Shown here: one piece after another, positions 17,073 through 25,171 of the stretch | How the letters are laid out: each line of letters starts with the position of its first letter | Numbering within the stretch: position 1 is the first letter of the stretch | Origin: Pleomorphomonas sp. JP5 | Lineage (GTDB): Bacteria; Pseudomonadota; Alphaproteobacteria; Rhizobiales; Pleomorphomonadaceae | Length of the DNA: 64,000 bases | Assembly (NCBI RefSeq): GCF_023721815.1 | Contig: NZ_JAMDLI010000006.1 | Location: 62,001-126,000, forward strand | Direction: 5' to 3' | Made by a program: the position numbers and the translations under genes | The notes under the pieces: generated by a model | Told to the model about the DNA's origin: nothing | Databases searched by the model: none | Seen by the model: the letters and a program-made list of their open reading frames with translations, nothing else

Positions 17073-17251
17073 CGGCCTTGTCTCTCCGGCAAGAGCATGT
17101 CGTCGATCTCCGGGAACTGGTCTTCCTCGGCGAGCGGTTGAAGCTCGGCGAGAACCTCCAGAAGATCCTTGCGCTTGACCGGCTTGAGGATTGACTGGTC
17201 GTCGTCGCGATGGATCGGCACTGGTCCGCCCTCCTCTACATGGGCGTCCAC
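17039..17251 (-). pseudogene. truncated AbrB/VapB-like antitoxin remnant
   Basis: The 70-residue frame contains LKPVKRKDLLEVLAELQPL followed by FPEIDD, the C-terminal tail typical of AbrB/SpoVT-fold antitoxins paired with PIN toxins. The N-terminal swapped-hairpin DNA-binding domain (about 40 residues with the VRLPKE-type strand) is missing and replaced by unrelated sequence. No toxin gene is adjacent. The frame overlaps the end of the methyltransferase gene. I read it as the relic of a lost toxin-antitoxin module. Confidence 0.55.
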
Positions 17252-17286
17252 TATACGGCCATCGGTACAACAAGTTTAGGAGCTCC

Positions 17287-18513
17287 TCACCGGGGCTCCA
17301 GCGCGTAGAGGCTGACGTCGATACGCCCGGCGCGGAAGCCGGCCTCGCAATAGGCGAGGTAGTAGGTCCACAGGCGCTTGAAGGCGGCGGAGTAGCCGAG
17401 GTCGGAGATTCTGGGCCAGGCCGCTTCGAAGCGCTGCCGCCAGTCTTCCAGGGTCTTGGCGTAGGAGAGGCCGAAGTCGAGGCTTTCGGTCAGCGCGAAG
17501 CCCGCCTCTTTGGCCACCTTGGCGAAGACGGCCTTGCTCGGCAGCATGCCGCCGGGGAACACCAGCGTCTGGATCATGTCGGGGTGGGCGCGGTAGTGCT
17601 CGAAACGGTCGTCGGCGATGGTGATCACCTGCAGCACCGCCCGTCCCCCGGGCTTCAGCGCCTGCCGCACCTTGTCGAAATAGCCGCGCCAGTAGGCCTC
17701 GCCCACCGCTTCGAACATCTCGATCGACACGACGCGATCATATTGCCCCTCGACGTCGCGATAGTCGCGGAGCTCCAGCGACACCTGCCCGTCGAGCCCC
17801 CTCGCCTGTATCTTCTTCTGGCCCACGGCAAGCTGGGCCGGCGACAGGGTGATGCCCCGCACCGACCGCGCCCCGGCATCGGCAAGATAGGCGGCGAGCC
17901 CGCCCCAGCCGCAGCCGATCTCCAGCACCGATTGGTCGCCGTCGAGGCCGAGCATGTCGGCGATGCGCTGGACCTTGCGCCGCTGGGCGGCCTCAAGGTC
18001 GTCGCCCTCCTCGTAGAGCGCCGAGGAGTAGATCATCTCGCGGTCCAGCCACTCGGCGAAGAAGGCGTTGCCGAGGTCGTAGTGGGCCATGATGTTGCGC
18101 CGGCTGCCGGCCCTGGAGTTGCGGCGAAGCAGCATCAGCAGGCGCTGCATGAGCCGCACCGGCACCGACGCCTTGGCCACCTCGGTCAGGCTGTCGAGGT
18201 TGTCGGCGCAGAAGGTCAGGAAGGCCACGAGATCGGGCGTGTCCCAGTCGCCGTCGACATAGGCCTCGGCAAAACCGACATCGCCGCCGCTCAGCAGCCG
18301 GTTGACCGCCCGCCAGCGCTGGATCCGGAGTTCGGCCACCGCGCCGGGCTCGTGCCCCATGGCGGACAACTGCGTGCCGTCGGGCAGCGTCACGGAAAGC
18401 CGCCCCCGCTCGACATGGTTCAGCAACCGGCGGACCAGATCGACGCGCAGCCGGATCGGCAAGGCCCAACCGACGATCGAGGGGATGATCATGGAGCTCG
18501 ACAATGACGTCAT
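17287..18513 (-). CDS. cfa: cyclopropane-fatty-acyl-phospholipid synthase family protein
   Basis: This 408-residue SAM-dependent enzyme methylates unsaturated fatty acyl chains of membrane phospholipids. SAM motif I is [12 protein letters not shown] (~residues 182-193); the family stretch [14 protein letters not shown] and ETVER-like DQSVL precede it. The C-terminal [20 protein letters not shown] is characteristic. The ATG at 18513 overlaps the stop of the DUF1365 gene (ATGA), making it the third gene of the operon FAD oxidoreductase-DUF1365-Cfa. That operon starts at a predicted RpoE/ECF11 promoter, so it is likely a stress-induced lipid-modifying set. Relatives in this operon context may make methylated or furan fatty acid precursors rather than cyclopropanes. 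Confidence 0.9.
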   Translation of the reverse strand: MTSLSSSMIIPSIVGWALPIRLRVDLVRRLLNHVERGRLSVTLPDGTQLSAMGHEPGAVAELRIQRWRAVNRLLSGGDVGFAEAYVDGDWDTPDLVAFLTFCADNLDSLTEVAKASVPVRLMQRLLMLLRRNSRAGSRRNIMAHYDLGNAFFAEWLDREMIYSSALYEEGDDLEAAQRRKVQRIADMLGLDGDQSVLEIGCGWGGLAAYLADAGARSVRGITLSPAQLAVGQKKIQARGLDGQVSLELRDYRDVEGQYDRVVSIEMFEAVGEAYWRGYFDKVRQALKPGGRAVLQVITIADDRFEHYRAHPDMIQTLVFPGGMLPSKAVFAKVAKEAGFALTESLDFGLSYAKTLEDWRQRFEAAWPRISDLGYSAAFKRLWTYYLAYCEAGFRAGRIDVSLYALEPR

Positions 18514-19286
18514 CCGGAAGACCTTTCCGTTGGATTGAAACCCTTGGCCCCACCGCCGGGGCGGGCATGGAAGGGAACGCGCTTCAGCCACAGCTTCAGC
18601 GCCTCCCAGTGGATGGCCGCGATGACCTTCAGCGTCATCAGCGGGAATCGGCCGAGAAGGCGGAGAACGGCGCGGTCGCCGAGCGCCTCGCGCGCCAGCG
18701 ACATCGACGCCGTCAGCATCAGCCCCTCGCTGTCGTGGTCTTCGATGGCGATGGTGAAGCGCTCGGCCGGCGGCTTGACGTGGAAGCGGTAGCGCATCTC
18801 CATCGGCAGGAAGGGCGAGACGTAGAAGCCTTTCTCCGCCGCCTGATGGATGGTGCCGGAGGTCTCCGGTGCGACGTCGGCGGCATAGTGGTGCATGCCG
18901 CCGAAGGTGTTGCGCACTTCGTACACGATGGCGGAAAGACGCCCGTCGGCGTCATGGCAGAAGTAGACGCTGAGCGGGTTGAAGACGAAACCGAAGAGGC
19001 GCGGCATGGCGATCAGCGTCACCCGCGCGCCATCCCAGCCAAGGCCGCGTTCCGCCGCCAGCCGCCGGAGGCGCGAAGCCAGCGTCCCGTCTCCCGCCGG
19101 CCCATGGTCGGTCTCGCGGAACGACAGGATGTTCCAGCGGTTCACCGACAGGAATCGGCTTGTCCGGTCGAGTTCGTCGAGCCGGTCGAGATCGGCATGC
19201 AGCATGTAGACGCCGTATTTCAGGCTGTGCGACGCGGGCCGGAGGCGACGGTGCATCACCTCGCCGACATAGAGCGAAGGGGTCAT
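18510..19286 (-). CDS. DUF1365 domain-containing protein
   Basis: This 258-residue protein begins [14 protein letters not shown], the usual DUF1365 opening, and contains [15 protein letters not shown] and the [10 protein letters not shown] region conserved in the family. No membrane segment is obvious. Biochemical role is unknown, but the gene is nearly always found between an FAD-dependent amine-oxidase-like gene and a cyclopropane synthase gene, as here. The ATG at 19286 overlaps the upstream stop (ATGA) and its own stop overlaps the next start, so the three genes are tightly coupled. A role in processing an unusual fatty acyl group is inferred from context. Confidence 0.88.
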   Translation of the reverse strand: MTPSLYVGEVMHRRLRPASHSLKYGVYMLHADLDRLDELDRTSRFLSVNRWNILSFRETDHGPAGDGTLASRLRRLAAERGLGWDGARVTLIAMPRLFGFVFNPLSVYFCHDADGRLSAIVYEVRNTFGGMHHYAADVAPETSGTIHQAAEKGFYVSPFLPMEMRYRFHVKPPAERFTIAIEDHDSEGLMLTASMSLAREALGDRAVLRLLGRFPLMTLKVIAAIHWEALKLWLKRVPFHARPGGGAKGFNPTERSSG

Positions 19287-20626
19287 GCCGCCGCCTCGCC
19301 CCAGACGTCGGGCCCGAGATGAATGCGGCCGGACTCGTTCTCGACCAGCCACGGCCGCCGCAGTCCGCCCATCGCCTCGGCGGCGGCGAGCCCGGCCTGC
19401 AGGCCATCCTCGTGGAATCCCGCGCCGAAATAGGCGCCGGCGAACCAGACGTTTCCGGCGCCCTGAAGGCTCCACAACTGCCGTTGGGCCTCGATGGCCG
19501 CCTGATCGAACAGCGGATGCTCGTAGGTGAACTGGTTGTAAACGCGGTCGAGACGCGGTTCGACGAGCGGGTTGAGCGTCACGAACAGCGGCACCGACGG
19601 ATCGATATGCTGAAGGCGGTTCATCCAGTAGGTGACCGACGGACCGGCGGAGCGGTCGCTCGTCGCCAGATAGTTCCAGGCCGCCCAGGCCGCCCGCCGG
19701 CGCGGCATCAGCCGCTCGTCGCCATGCAGCACCGCGGAGTTCTGGCTGTAGCGGAAGGCGCCGAGGATCTGCCGCTCGGCATCGCTCGGCGTCTTGATGA
19801 CGCCGAGCGCCTGATCGGCGTGGCAGGCGACCAGCACCTTGTCGAAGCGGCGCTGGCGCGCGCCATCCTCGATCACCACGCCGGCCGCCGACCGCTCGAC
19901 GATCTTCACGTCGCGACCGATCATCGTCCGCCCGTTGAGCGGCTCGGCCAGCTTGGCGACATAGGCGCGGCTACCACCCGTCACGGTGCGCCATTGCGGC
20001 CGGCCGCTGAGCTTCAGAAGGCCGTGGTTGTCGCAGAAGCGGATGAAGGCCTCGGCCGGATAGGCGCCGACCTCGGTGGCCGGGGTCGACCAGATCGCCG
20101 CCGCCATCGGGTAGAGATGATCCTCGCGGAAGGCGCGGCCGTAGCCGTTGGTGTCGAGATAGTCGGCGAGCGTCACCCCGTCGAGCCGGCCAAGATCGGC
20201 CGGCGCCCGCCGATAGAAGCGCAGGAGGTCGGCCATCATGGCGTAGAAGCGCGGGCGGACGAGATTGAGCGGCTGGGCGAGCAGACCGGCGAGGTTGGAG
20301 CCGGCGTATTCGAGGCGGCCACCGTCCATCGACACGGCGAACGACATCTCCGTCGCCTCTGTCTCAACGCCGAGGTGGGCGAACAGGGCCGTGAGGTTCG
20401 GATAGGTGACCTCGTTATAGACGATGAAGCCGGTATCGACCGGGATCGACGCGCCGTCAGTCGGCGCCAGCACCGTGTTGCTGTGGCCGCCGAGCCGCCG
20501 GTCGATCTCGTAGAGCGTCACGTCATGGCGGCTCGAAAGCAACCATGCCGCCGACAGGCCGGAGATGCCCGACCCGATCACCGCGATCTCCTGCCGCCTG
20601 TCGGTATCCTTTCGCGCCTCGCTCAT
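19283..20626 (-). CDS. FAD-dependent NAD(P)-binding amine-oxidase-like oxidoreductase
   Basis: This 447-residue flavoprotein has a dinucleotide-binding motif at the N terminus ([17 protein letters not shown]) followed by the [16 protein letters not shown] stretch of the monoamine oxidase/desaturase superfamily. The C terminus [16 protein letters not shown] completes the FAD site. The ATG at 20626 has GGAGG five bases upstream. It is the first gene of the DUF1365-Cfa operon, under a TGATCC-N16-CGTA promoter that mirrors the rpoE promoter. In Rhodobacter sphaeroides, genes of this kind belong to the RpoE singlet-oxygen regulon and have been linked to unusual (furan) fatty acids; that link is from memory, not this sequence. 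Confidence 0.88.
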   Translation of the reverse strand: MSEARKDTDRRQEIAVIGSGISGLSAAWLLSSRHDVTLYEIDRRLGGHSNTVLAPTDGASIPVDTGFIVYNEVTYPNLTALFAHLGVETEATEMSFAVSMDGGRLEYAGSNLAGLLAQPLNLVRPRFYAMMADLLRFYRRAPADLGRLDGVTLADYLDTNGYGRAFREDHLYPMAAAIWSTPATEVGAYPAEAFIRFCDNHGLLKLSGRPQWRTVTGGSRAYVAKLAEPLNGRTMIGRDVKIVERSAAGVVIEDGARQRRFDKVLVACHADQALGVIKTPSDAERQILGAFRYSQNSAVLHGDERLMPRRRAAWAAWNYLATSDRSAGPSVTYWMNRLQHIDPSVPLFVTLNPLVEPRLDRVYNQFTYEHPLFDQAAIEAQRQLWSLQGAGNVWFAGAYFGAGFHEDGLQAGLAAAEAMGGLRRPWLVENESGRIHLGPDVWGEAAA

Positions 20627-20667
20627 GTGACCTCCGCTTGCCGGCCAAACTGCTGTACGTTCCATTC

Positions 20668-20693
20668 TACGATGGTCCCGGCGCGAAGGATCA
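20668..20693 (-). promoter_or_regulatory. predicted RpoE (ECF11) promoter of the lipid-modification operon
   Basis: On the minus strand, TGATCC (20693-20688) is followed after 16 bases by CGTA (20671-20668), the ECF11/RpoE consensus. The extended -10 reads CGTAGAAT. It lies about 42 bp before the FAD oxidoreductase start and faces away from the rpoE promoter 40 bp away. Confidence 0.85.
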
Positions 20694-20732
20694 CTGTGCG
20701 GGAATGCAAATTTGGTCGTAGCACTCCGCCGG

Positions 20733-20758
20733 TGATCCGCCGTTCCGTGACAAACGTA
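20733..20758 (+). promoter_or_regulatory. predicted RpoE (ECF11) autoregulatory promoter of rpoE-chrR
   Basis: TGATCC (20733-20738), 16 bases, CGTA (20755-20758), extended to CGTAGAAG. Identical elements and spacing to the divergent promoter at 20668-20693. A transcript would start near 20766, which argues for translation from the ATG at 20830 rather than the one at 20767. Confidence 0.85.
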
Positions 20759-20829
20759 GAAGAGGCATGAGACGTGAACGGGCCAACCCTTTCCCATTGG
20801 CGGCAACGTCCGAGCCGGCGGTCAGTTCC

Positions 20830-21405
20830 ATGAGACCGGCCGACGCGGCGGTGCAGCCGTTCGACGGCGCCGAGGCGGCGCGCCTTGTCGCGGCCATCGC
20901 CCGCGAGGGCGACCGACAGGCTTTCGCGCGCCTGTTCGCCTTCTATGCCCCCCGCCTCAGAACCTTCCTGATCCGGCAGGGCTTCAGCGCCAGCGACTGC
21001 GACGACCTGATCCAGGACACCATGCTCGCCGTTTGGCGCAAGGCCGAACGGTTCGACGCGGAGGCCGGCGCCGTCTCCACCTGGATCTTCACCATCTGCC
21101 GCAATCTCGGCATCGACCGCCGCCGCCGGCTGGCCCGGCGCCTCGTCGAGGCCGAACCGGTCAGCGACATCGACCCCAGCCCGTCGGCCGAGGGCGAGAT
21201 CATCACCCGCGAGGAGGAGACGCGGGTGCGCCGCGCCCTCGATCACCTGCCGGCCGAACAGGCCGAGGTCATCACCCTGTCGTTTTTCTCCCAATCGCCG
21301 CAGACCGAAATCGCGAGAGCGCTCGGCATACCGCTTGGCACCGTCAAGTCGCGCGTCCGCCTCGCCATGAACCGTCTGCGCCATCTCCTCGACGAGCCGT
21401 CATGA
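20830..21405 (+). CDS. rpoE: ECF sigma factor RpoE, ChrR-controlled (ECF11)
   Basis: This 191-residue alternative sigma factor has region 2 at ~35-95 (CDDLIQDTMLAVWRKAERFD for core binding and -10 recognition) and region 4 at ~125-185 (QTEIARALGIPLGTVKSRVR, the -35 helix-turn-helix). An in-frame ATG lies at 20767, but the 21 codons between have codon use unlike the rest (AGA, CGT, CCT, TTG, AGT) and the promoter would leave that ATG almost leaderless, so 20830 is preferred. The stop overlaps the anti-sigma start. It is expected to respond to singlet oxygen through ChrR and to autoactivate. Confidence 0.9.
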   Translation: MRPADAAVQPFDGAEAARLVAAIAREGDRQAFARLFAFYAPRLRTFLIRQGFSASDCDDLIQDTMLAVWRKAERFDAEAGAVSTWIFTICRNLGIDRRRRLARRLVEAEPVSDIDPSPSAEGEIITREEETRVRRALDHLPAEQAEVITLSFFSQSPQTEIARALGIPLGTVKSRVRLAMNRLRHLLDEPS

Positions 21406-22055
21406 CCGTGAACCGCCACCCAAGCTCCGAACTTCTGGCCCGCTATGCCGCCGGCTCGCTGTCGCCGGCCGCCGCGCTGGTGGTGGAAAGCCACCTCGCG
21501 CTCTGCGACGCCTGCTCGGCCGCCCATCGCGAAACGCTGGCGCTGGCCGGCGCGCTCCTCGAACGCCTGTCGCCGTCCGAACTCGACGCCGGCCTGTTCG
21601 AGCGGACGCTGGCCCGCCTCGACGAGAAGCGCCCCGCCGCCGCCAAACCGACGCCGGCCCGCCGGCGACCGCGCGACCTCGGCATCCGCCTGCCCGCTCC
21701 GATTGCCGAACGGGCGACATCCGGCTGGCGCTGGATGGGACCGGGCATGGCCTTCGCCCGCCTCGACGTTCCGGAAGATCCCAAGACCAACCTCGTCCTT
21801 CTGAAGATCGGCGCGGGCAAGCGCATGCCCACCCACGGCCATTCCGGCGAGGAACTGACGCTGGTGCTCCAGGGCGCCTTCGAGGACGAGCACGGGCGCT
21901 GCGGCGCCGGCGATCTCGCCGAGGAGGACGACGACACGCATCACACGCCCATCGTCACGGGCGAGGAAACCTGCATCTGCCTCGCCTCCATCGAGGGTCG
22001 GCTCCGGCCGCACGGCCTGATCGGCCGCCTCGTCAGCCCGCTGATAGGACTGTAG
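21402..22055 (+). CDS. chrR: ChrR-type zinc anti-sigma factor with cupin domain
   Basis: This 217-residue inhibitor of RpoE has an N-terminal zinc-binding anti-sigma domain with ligands H6, H31, C35 and C38, the same positions described for Rhodobacter ChrR. The C-terminal cupin domain (~110-200) has H145, H147, E151 and H180/H181 as the second metal site, in THGHSGEE and DTHHTP. The cupin part is the one needed for the singlet-oxygen response in the model system. The ATG at 21402 overlaps the rpoE stop (ATGA), so sigma and anti-sigma are made in step. A much longer open frame upstream is the out-of-frame shadow of rpoE. Confidence 0.93.
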   Translation: MTVNRHPSSELLARYAAGSLSPAAALVVESHLALCDACSAAHRETLALAGALLERLSPSELDAGLFERTLARLDEKRPAAAKPTPARRRPRDLGIRLPAPIAERATSGWRWMGPGMAFARLDVPEDPKTNLVLLKIGAGKRMPTHGHSGEELTLVLQGAFEDEHGRCGAGDLAEEDDDTHHTPIVTGEETCICLASIEGRLRPHGLIGRLVSPLIGL

Positions 22056-22057
22056 CC

Positions 22058-22867
22058 ATGTTGACCGGCGCGCTTCTCTCCCTGGCGATCCTGGTGGTGG
22101 CGATGGGCGCGGCGGCGGTGATCGCCGAGCGGACACGCCGCTCGGGCCTCATCGACGGCATCTGGGCGCTGTCGACCGGCGCTGCCGCGCTGGCCCTCAT
22201 CCTCACCCTCTCCGCCCCCGTCGAGCGGCCGCTGATGGTCGCCGTTCTGGTCGCGGTCTGGGCGGTCCGGCTCGGCCGTCATCTCGTCGGTCGCACACTC
22301 AAGGGTGGCGGCGCCGACGACCCGCGCTACGCCGCCCTTCGCCGCGAGTGGGGCGAGGCCGCGCCGCGCCAGCTTTTCGTGTTCCTGCAAATGCAGGCGA
22401 TCGCCGGCTGGCTGCTGGCCTTGTCGGCTGGAGCTGCCGCCTCGCGCCCCGGCCCATTCGACTGGCAGGATGGGCTTGCCCTTGCCATTGTCGTCGCAGC
22501 GCTGGTCGGCGAATGGTGGTCCGACCGTCAGCTCGCCGCCTTCCGGCGCGACAGCGCGGGAAAGGTCTGCGATCGCAGCCTCTGGGGGTGGTCGCGCCAC
22601 CCCAACTATTTCTTCGAGTGGCTGTTCTGGGTGGGCATCGCCGTGCTCGGCCTCTCCGGCTTCAACGGGCAAACCGCACTGACGCTCGTCGCACCATTGG
22701 CCATGTACTGGCTGCTCGTCCACGTCTCCGGCATCCCGCCGCTGGAGAAGCACATGCTGGAAAGCCGGGGCGAGGCGTTTCGCGCCTATCAGAGACGCGT
22801 CTCCGCCTTCTTTCCCCGGCCGCCGAAGTCCGATCAGGACGTCAGCCAGCGCGACAGCGCCAGGTAG
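22058..22867 (+). CDS. DUF1295 steroid-reductase-like membrane protein
   Basis: This 269-residue integral membrane protein has about seven hydrophobic segments. Near the C terminus WGWSRHPNYFFEW is the signature of the DUF1295/3-oxo-5-alpha-steroid 4-dehydrogenase superfamily, which includes isoprenylcysteine methyltransferases and sterol reductases. It starts 2 bp after chrR and so is third gene of the rpoE operon. Together with the divergent operon this suggests a lipid or isoprenoid target for the stress response. The last 34 bp overlap the convergent DUF2177 gene. Confidence 0.85.
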   Translation: MLTGALLSLAILVVAMGAAAVIAERTRRSGLIDGIWALSTGAAALALILTLSAPVERPLMVAVLVAVWAVRLGRHLVGRTLKGGGADDPRYAALRREWGEAAPRQLFVFLQMQAIAGWLLALSAGAAASRPGPFDWQDGLALAIVVAALVGEWWSDRQLAAFRRDSAGKVCDRSLWGWSRHPNYFFEWLFWVGIAVLGLSGFNGQTALTLVAPLAMYWLLVHVSGIPPLEKHMLESRGEAFRAYQRRVSAFFPRPPKSDQDVSQRDSAR

Positions 22868-23238
22868 CTGATGGTGGCGGCAAGACCGCTGGCGATGGTG
22901 CCCCAGGCGATGTCGACGACGGTGACAGCCATCGGCCAGCCCCGCAGCGTCGCCTGATTGGTCAGGTCATAGGTGGAATAGGCGATGAAGCCGAGCGCCG
23001 CCCCGGCGACCAGCGCCGCCTGCCACTTGCCCGACGCCAACGCCGGCTGGATGGCGAAATAGGCGAGGCCACCGGCATAGATCAGGTAGAAGATCGCCGC
23101 CGGCAGCGGCTGGAAGGGATCGGCGACAAGATCGCCCATCGCCGGCTTGTAGAGGCGCGGCACCATGGTGCCGAGCCAGATGGCGTCGAGAACGAGAAAG
23201 CTGATCAGTCCGGCTGCGTAAATGGCAATGGCTTGCAT
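22834..23238 (-). CDS. DUF2177 family membrane protein
   Basis: The 134-residue protein has four predicted membrane helices and family motifs FLVLDAIWLG at the start, AIFYLIYAGG in the middle and TYDLTNQATL near residue 95. Function unknown. The ATG at 23238 is chosen because it follows GGAGG by five bases; an earlier in-frame codon at 23271 would put the start inside the promoter. The promoter itself matches TGATCC-N16-CGTA, so this gene is a predicted member of the RpoE regulon. Its 3-prime end overlaps the DUF1295 gene by 34 bp on the opposite strand. Confidence 0.85.
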   Translation of the reverse strand: MQAIAIYAAGLISFLVLDAIWLGTMVPRLYKPAMGDLVADPFQPLPAAIFYLIYAGGLAYFAIQPALASGKWQAALVAGAALGFIAYSTYDLTNQATLRGWPMAVTVVDIAWGTIASGLAATISYLALSRWLTS

Positions 23239-23264
23239 GACGACCTCCGTTGTCCACCTCTGCT

Positions 23265-23290
23265 TACGCACGAGCCGGACAATCGGATCA
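23265..23290 (-). promoter_or_regulatory. predicted RpoE (ECF11) promoter of the DUF2177 gene
   Basis: On the minus strand TGATCC (23290-23285) and CGTA (23268-23265) are separated by exactly 16 bases, as in the two rpoE-divergon promoters. A start site near 23257 would give a leader of about 20 nt with the GGAGG ribosome site. Confidence 0.82.
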
Positions 23291-23317
23291 TCTCACCGCC
23301 AAGACACGGCGAAAGGC

Positions 23318-23632
23318 TCAGGCCAGCACCTTCTGGTCGATCCTGTCGAGACAAGCCCTGAGTTCGTCGAATCTCGGCGACACGTTGGAGGCCCCACCGA
23401 GAAGCTGGCGCGCCGTTACCAGGGCAAAGGCAAGGACGTAGCGATCCTTCTCGCTCAATTGCGCATGATCGCGGGAGAAATCGGCGAGCGCGGCGATCTC
23501 CGGCGAGGTGGCCGAGTCGGCCTCCAGGAGTTTCAGACGATTGATGAGAATGCTCGGTCGCGCGACGTCGGTCTGCTCGGCGGTAAGATGCAGCTTGTAG
23601 CGGTATTTTCGCTCGTTGGTGAGCCGTCCCAT
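23318..23632 (-). CDS. small protein translationally coupled to EmrB-like pump, unknown function
   Basis: This 104-residue, soluble, helix-rich protein begins MGRLTNERKYRYKLHL and has no membrane segment, cysteine pair or recognised motif. Its ATG overlaps the TGA of the MFS pump gene (TGATG), so it is translated as the fourth gene of the efflux operon. Codon use matches its neighbours. Pump-associated regulatory or adaptor roles are conceivable; nothing in the sequence proves one. Confidence 0.7.
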   Translation of the reverse strand: MGRLTNERKYRYKLHLTAEQTDVARPSILINRLKLLEADSATSPEIAALADFSRDHAQLSEKDRYVLAFALVTARQLLGGASNVSPRFDELRACLDRIDQKVLA

Positions 23633-25167
23633 CAATGCGCTCCACTGGTGTCGATCGGACCCTTCGGCTTGGGCGCCAGCCAGGGCAGCATGGCGGCGAA
23701 GACGAAGACCACGGTGATGACCGCGAACATGTCCAGCGTGGCAAGTAACACGCTCTGCTGCTCGACGATACGGCTGAGGTTGGCGACCGCGACCTCGTGC
23801 GAGGCGCCACCCTCCACCATGCCGGCGACCACCCGCTCGCCATTCTGCATGGCGCTGACCAGCTCGGTCTGGTTGACGCGCGCCGAGTTCGCCCAACCGG
23901 TCTGCACCAGCGATGTGGCGAAGGCGCCGGCCAGCGTGCGCATGAAGTTGGAGAGGCCGGCGGCGTTGGCCTGCTCCTCCGGCGTGACGCTGGCGATGGC
24001 AAGGCCTGTGACGGGCACGAAGAACATCACCATGAACGGCCCGGTGAGCAGCGTCGGCCAGGCCATCTGCAGGAAGGTCACGTCCGAGTTGAAGGTCATG
24101 CGCCAGGCCGTCATGGCCCCGAGCCCCAGGATGCCGATCGACAGGATGGCGCGGGGATCGAACCTCTCCGTCGCCTTGCCGACGATCGGCGCCGACACGA
24201 AGGCCAGAAGGCCCATGATGCCGGTGGCATAGCCCGCCCAGGTGGCCGTGTAGCCCATGTTCTGCTGCAGCCACAGCGGCAGGATGACGACCGAAGCGAA
24301 GAAGGCCGCGAATCCCCCGGCGAAGGTGACCGCCGCCGCCGTGAAGCCGCGATGGCGGAAGATCCTGAGATCGACGATCGGATGCGCCTCGGTAAGCTCG
24401 TAGATGACGAAGGCGAGAAAGCCGACCACAGCGACCGCGGCAAGCACCCGGATTTCGGTTGAGGCGAACCAGTCGTGATTGCGCCCCTCGTCGAGCACGA
24501 CCTGAAGCGCGGCGACCCAAAGCACGAGAAGCGCGAGGCCGATGGCGTCGATGCGCGCCTTGCCGGTCGGATCGGGCTGCCCCATGGTGGCGAAGAACAC
24601 GACGATGCCGCCGACGATGGCGATCGGCACCTTCATGAAGAAGATCCATTGCCAGCCGATGCCGTCGCAGATGATGCCGCCGAGGACGGGGCCGGCGATC
24701 GGGCCGATCAGCGTGGTCATCGCCCAGATCACCGAGGCGATGGTGGCCTGCTTTGGCGGGAAGATCCGCATCAGCAGCATCTGCGACAGCGGCATGATCG
24801 GCCCGCCGAACAGGCCGAGCAGCACGCGCCCGCCGATCAGCATGCCGAGCGACTGCGACAGGCCGCACAGAAGCGATATCGCGGCGAAGGCGAAGTAGCA
24901 GGTCAGGAAGACGCGCATCGCCCCGAAGCGCCGGCTGAGCCAGCCGGTGAGCGGCACGGTGATCGCCTCGGCCACCGCGTAGGAGGTGATCACCCACGAG
25001 CCCTGCGACACGGAGACGCCGACCGAGCCGGCGATCGTCGGCACCGACACGTTGGCGATGGTGCTGTCGAGCACCACCAGGAAGTTGCCGGTGCCGATGG
25101 CCAGGGCAGCGACCATCAGCCGGACGCCCGTCAACGGGGCGGCGGTTTGCAGGGCGGGCGCGGTCAT
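23632..25167 (-). CDS. emrB: EmrB-type DHA2 MFS multidrug efflux transporter
   Basis: This 511-residue inner-membrane proton antiporter has 14 predicted helices. Helix 1 has FLVVLDSTIANVSVPTI, the DHA2 hallmark, loop 2-3 has LSRRFGAMRVF, and helix 4-5 has GRVLLGLFGGPIMPLSQ. It follows the HlyD-like adaptor by 4 bp and pairs with it and an OprM/NodT-type channel in one operon. Substrates are probably hydrophobic drugs or plant phenolics. Confidence 0.92.
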   Translation of the reverse strand: MTAPALQTAAPLTGVRLMVAALAIGTGNFLVVLDSTIANVSVPTIAGSVGVSVSQGSWVITSYAVAEAITVPLTGWLSRRFGAMRVFLTCYFAFAAISLLCGLSQSLGMLIGGRVLLGLFGGPIMPLSQMLLMRIFPPKQATIASVIWAMTTLIGPIAGPVLGGIICDGIGWQWIFFMKVPIAIVGGIVVFFATMGQPDPTGKARIDAIGLALLVLWVAALQVVLDEGRNHDWFASTEIRVLAAVAVVGFLAFVIYELTEAHPIVDLRIFRHRGFTAAAVTFAGGFAAFFASVVILPLWLQQNMGYTATWAGYATGIMGLLAFVSAPIVGKATERFDPRAILSIGILGLGAMTAWRMTFNSDVTFLQMAWPTLLTGPFMVMFFVPVTGLAIASVTPEEQANAAGLSNFMRTLAGAFATSLVQTGWANSARVNQTELVSAMQNGERVVAGMVEGGASHEVAVANLSRIVEQQSVLLATLDMFAVITVVFVFAAMLPWLAPKPKGPIDTSGAH

Positions 25168-25171
25168 GGCG

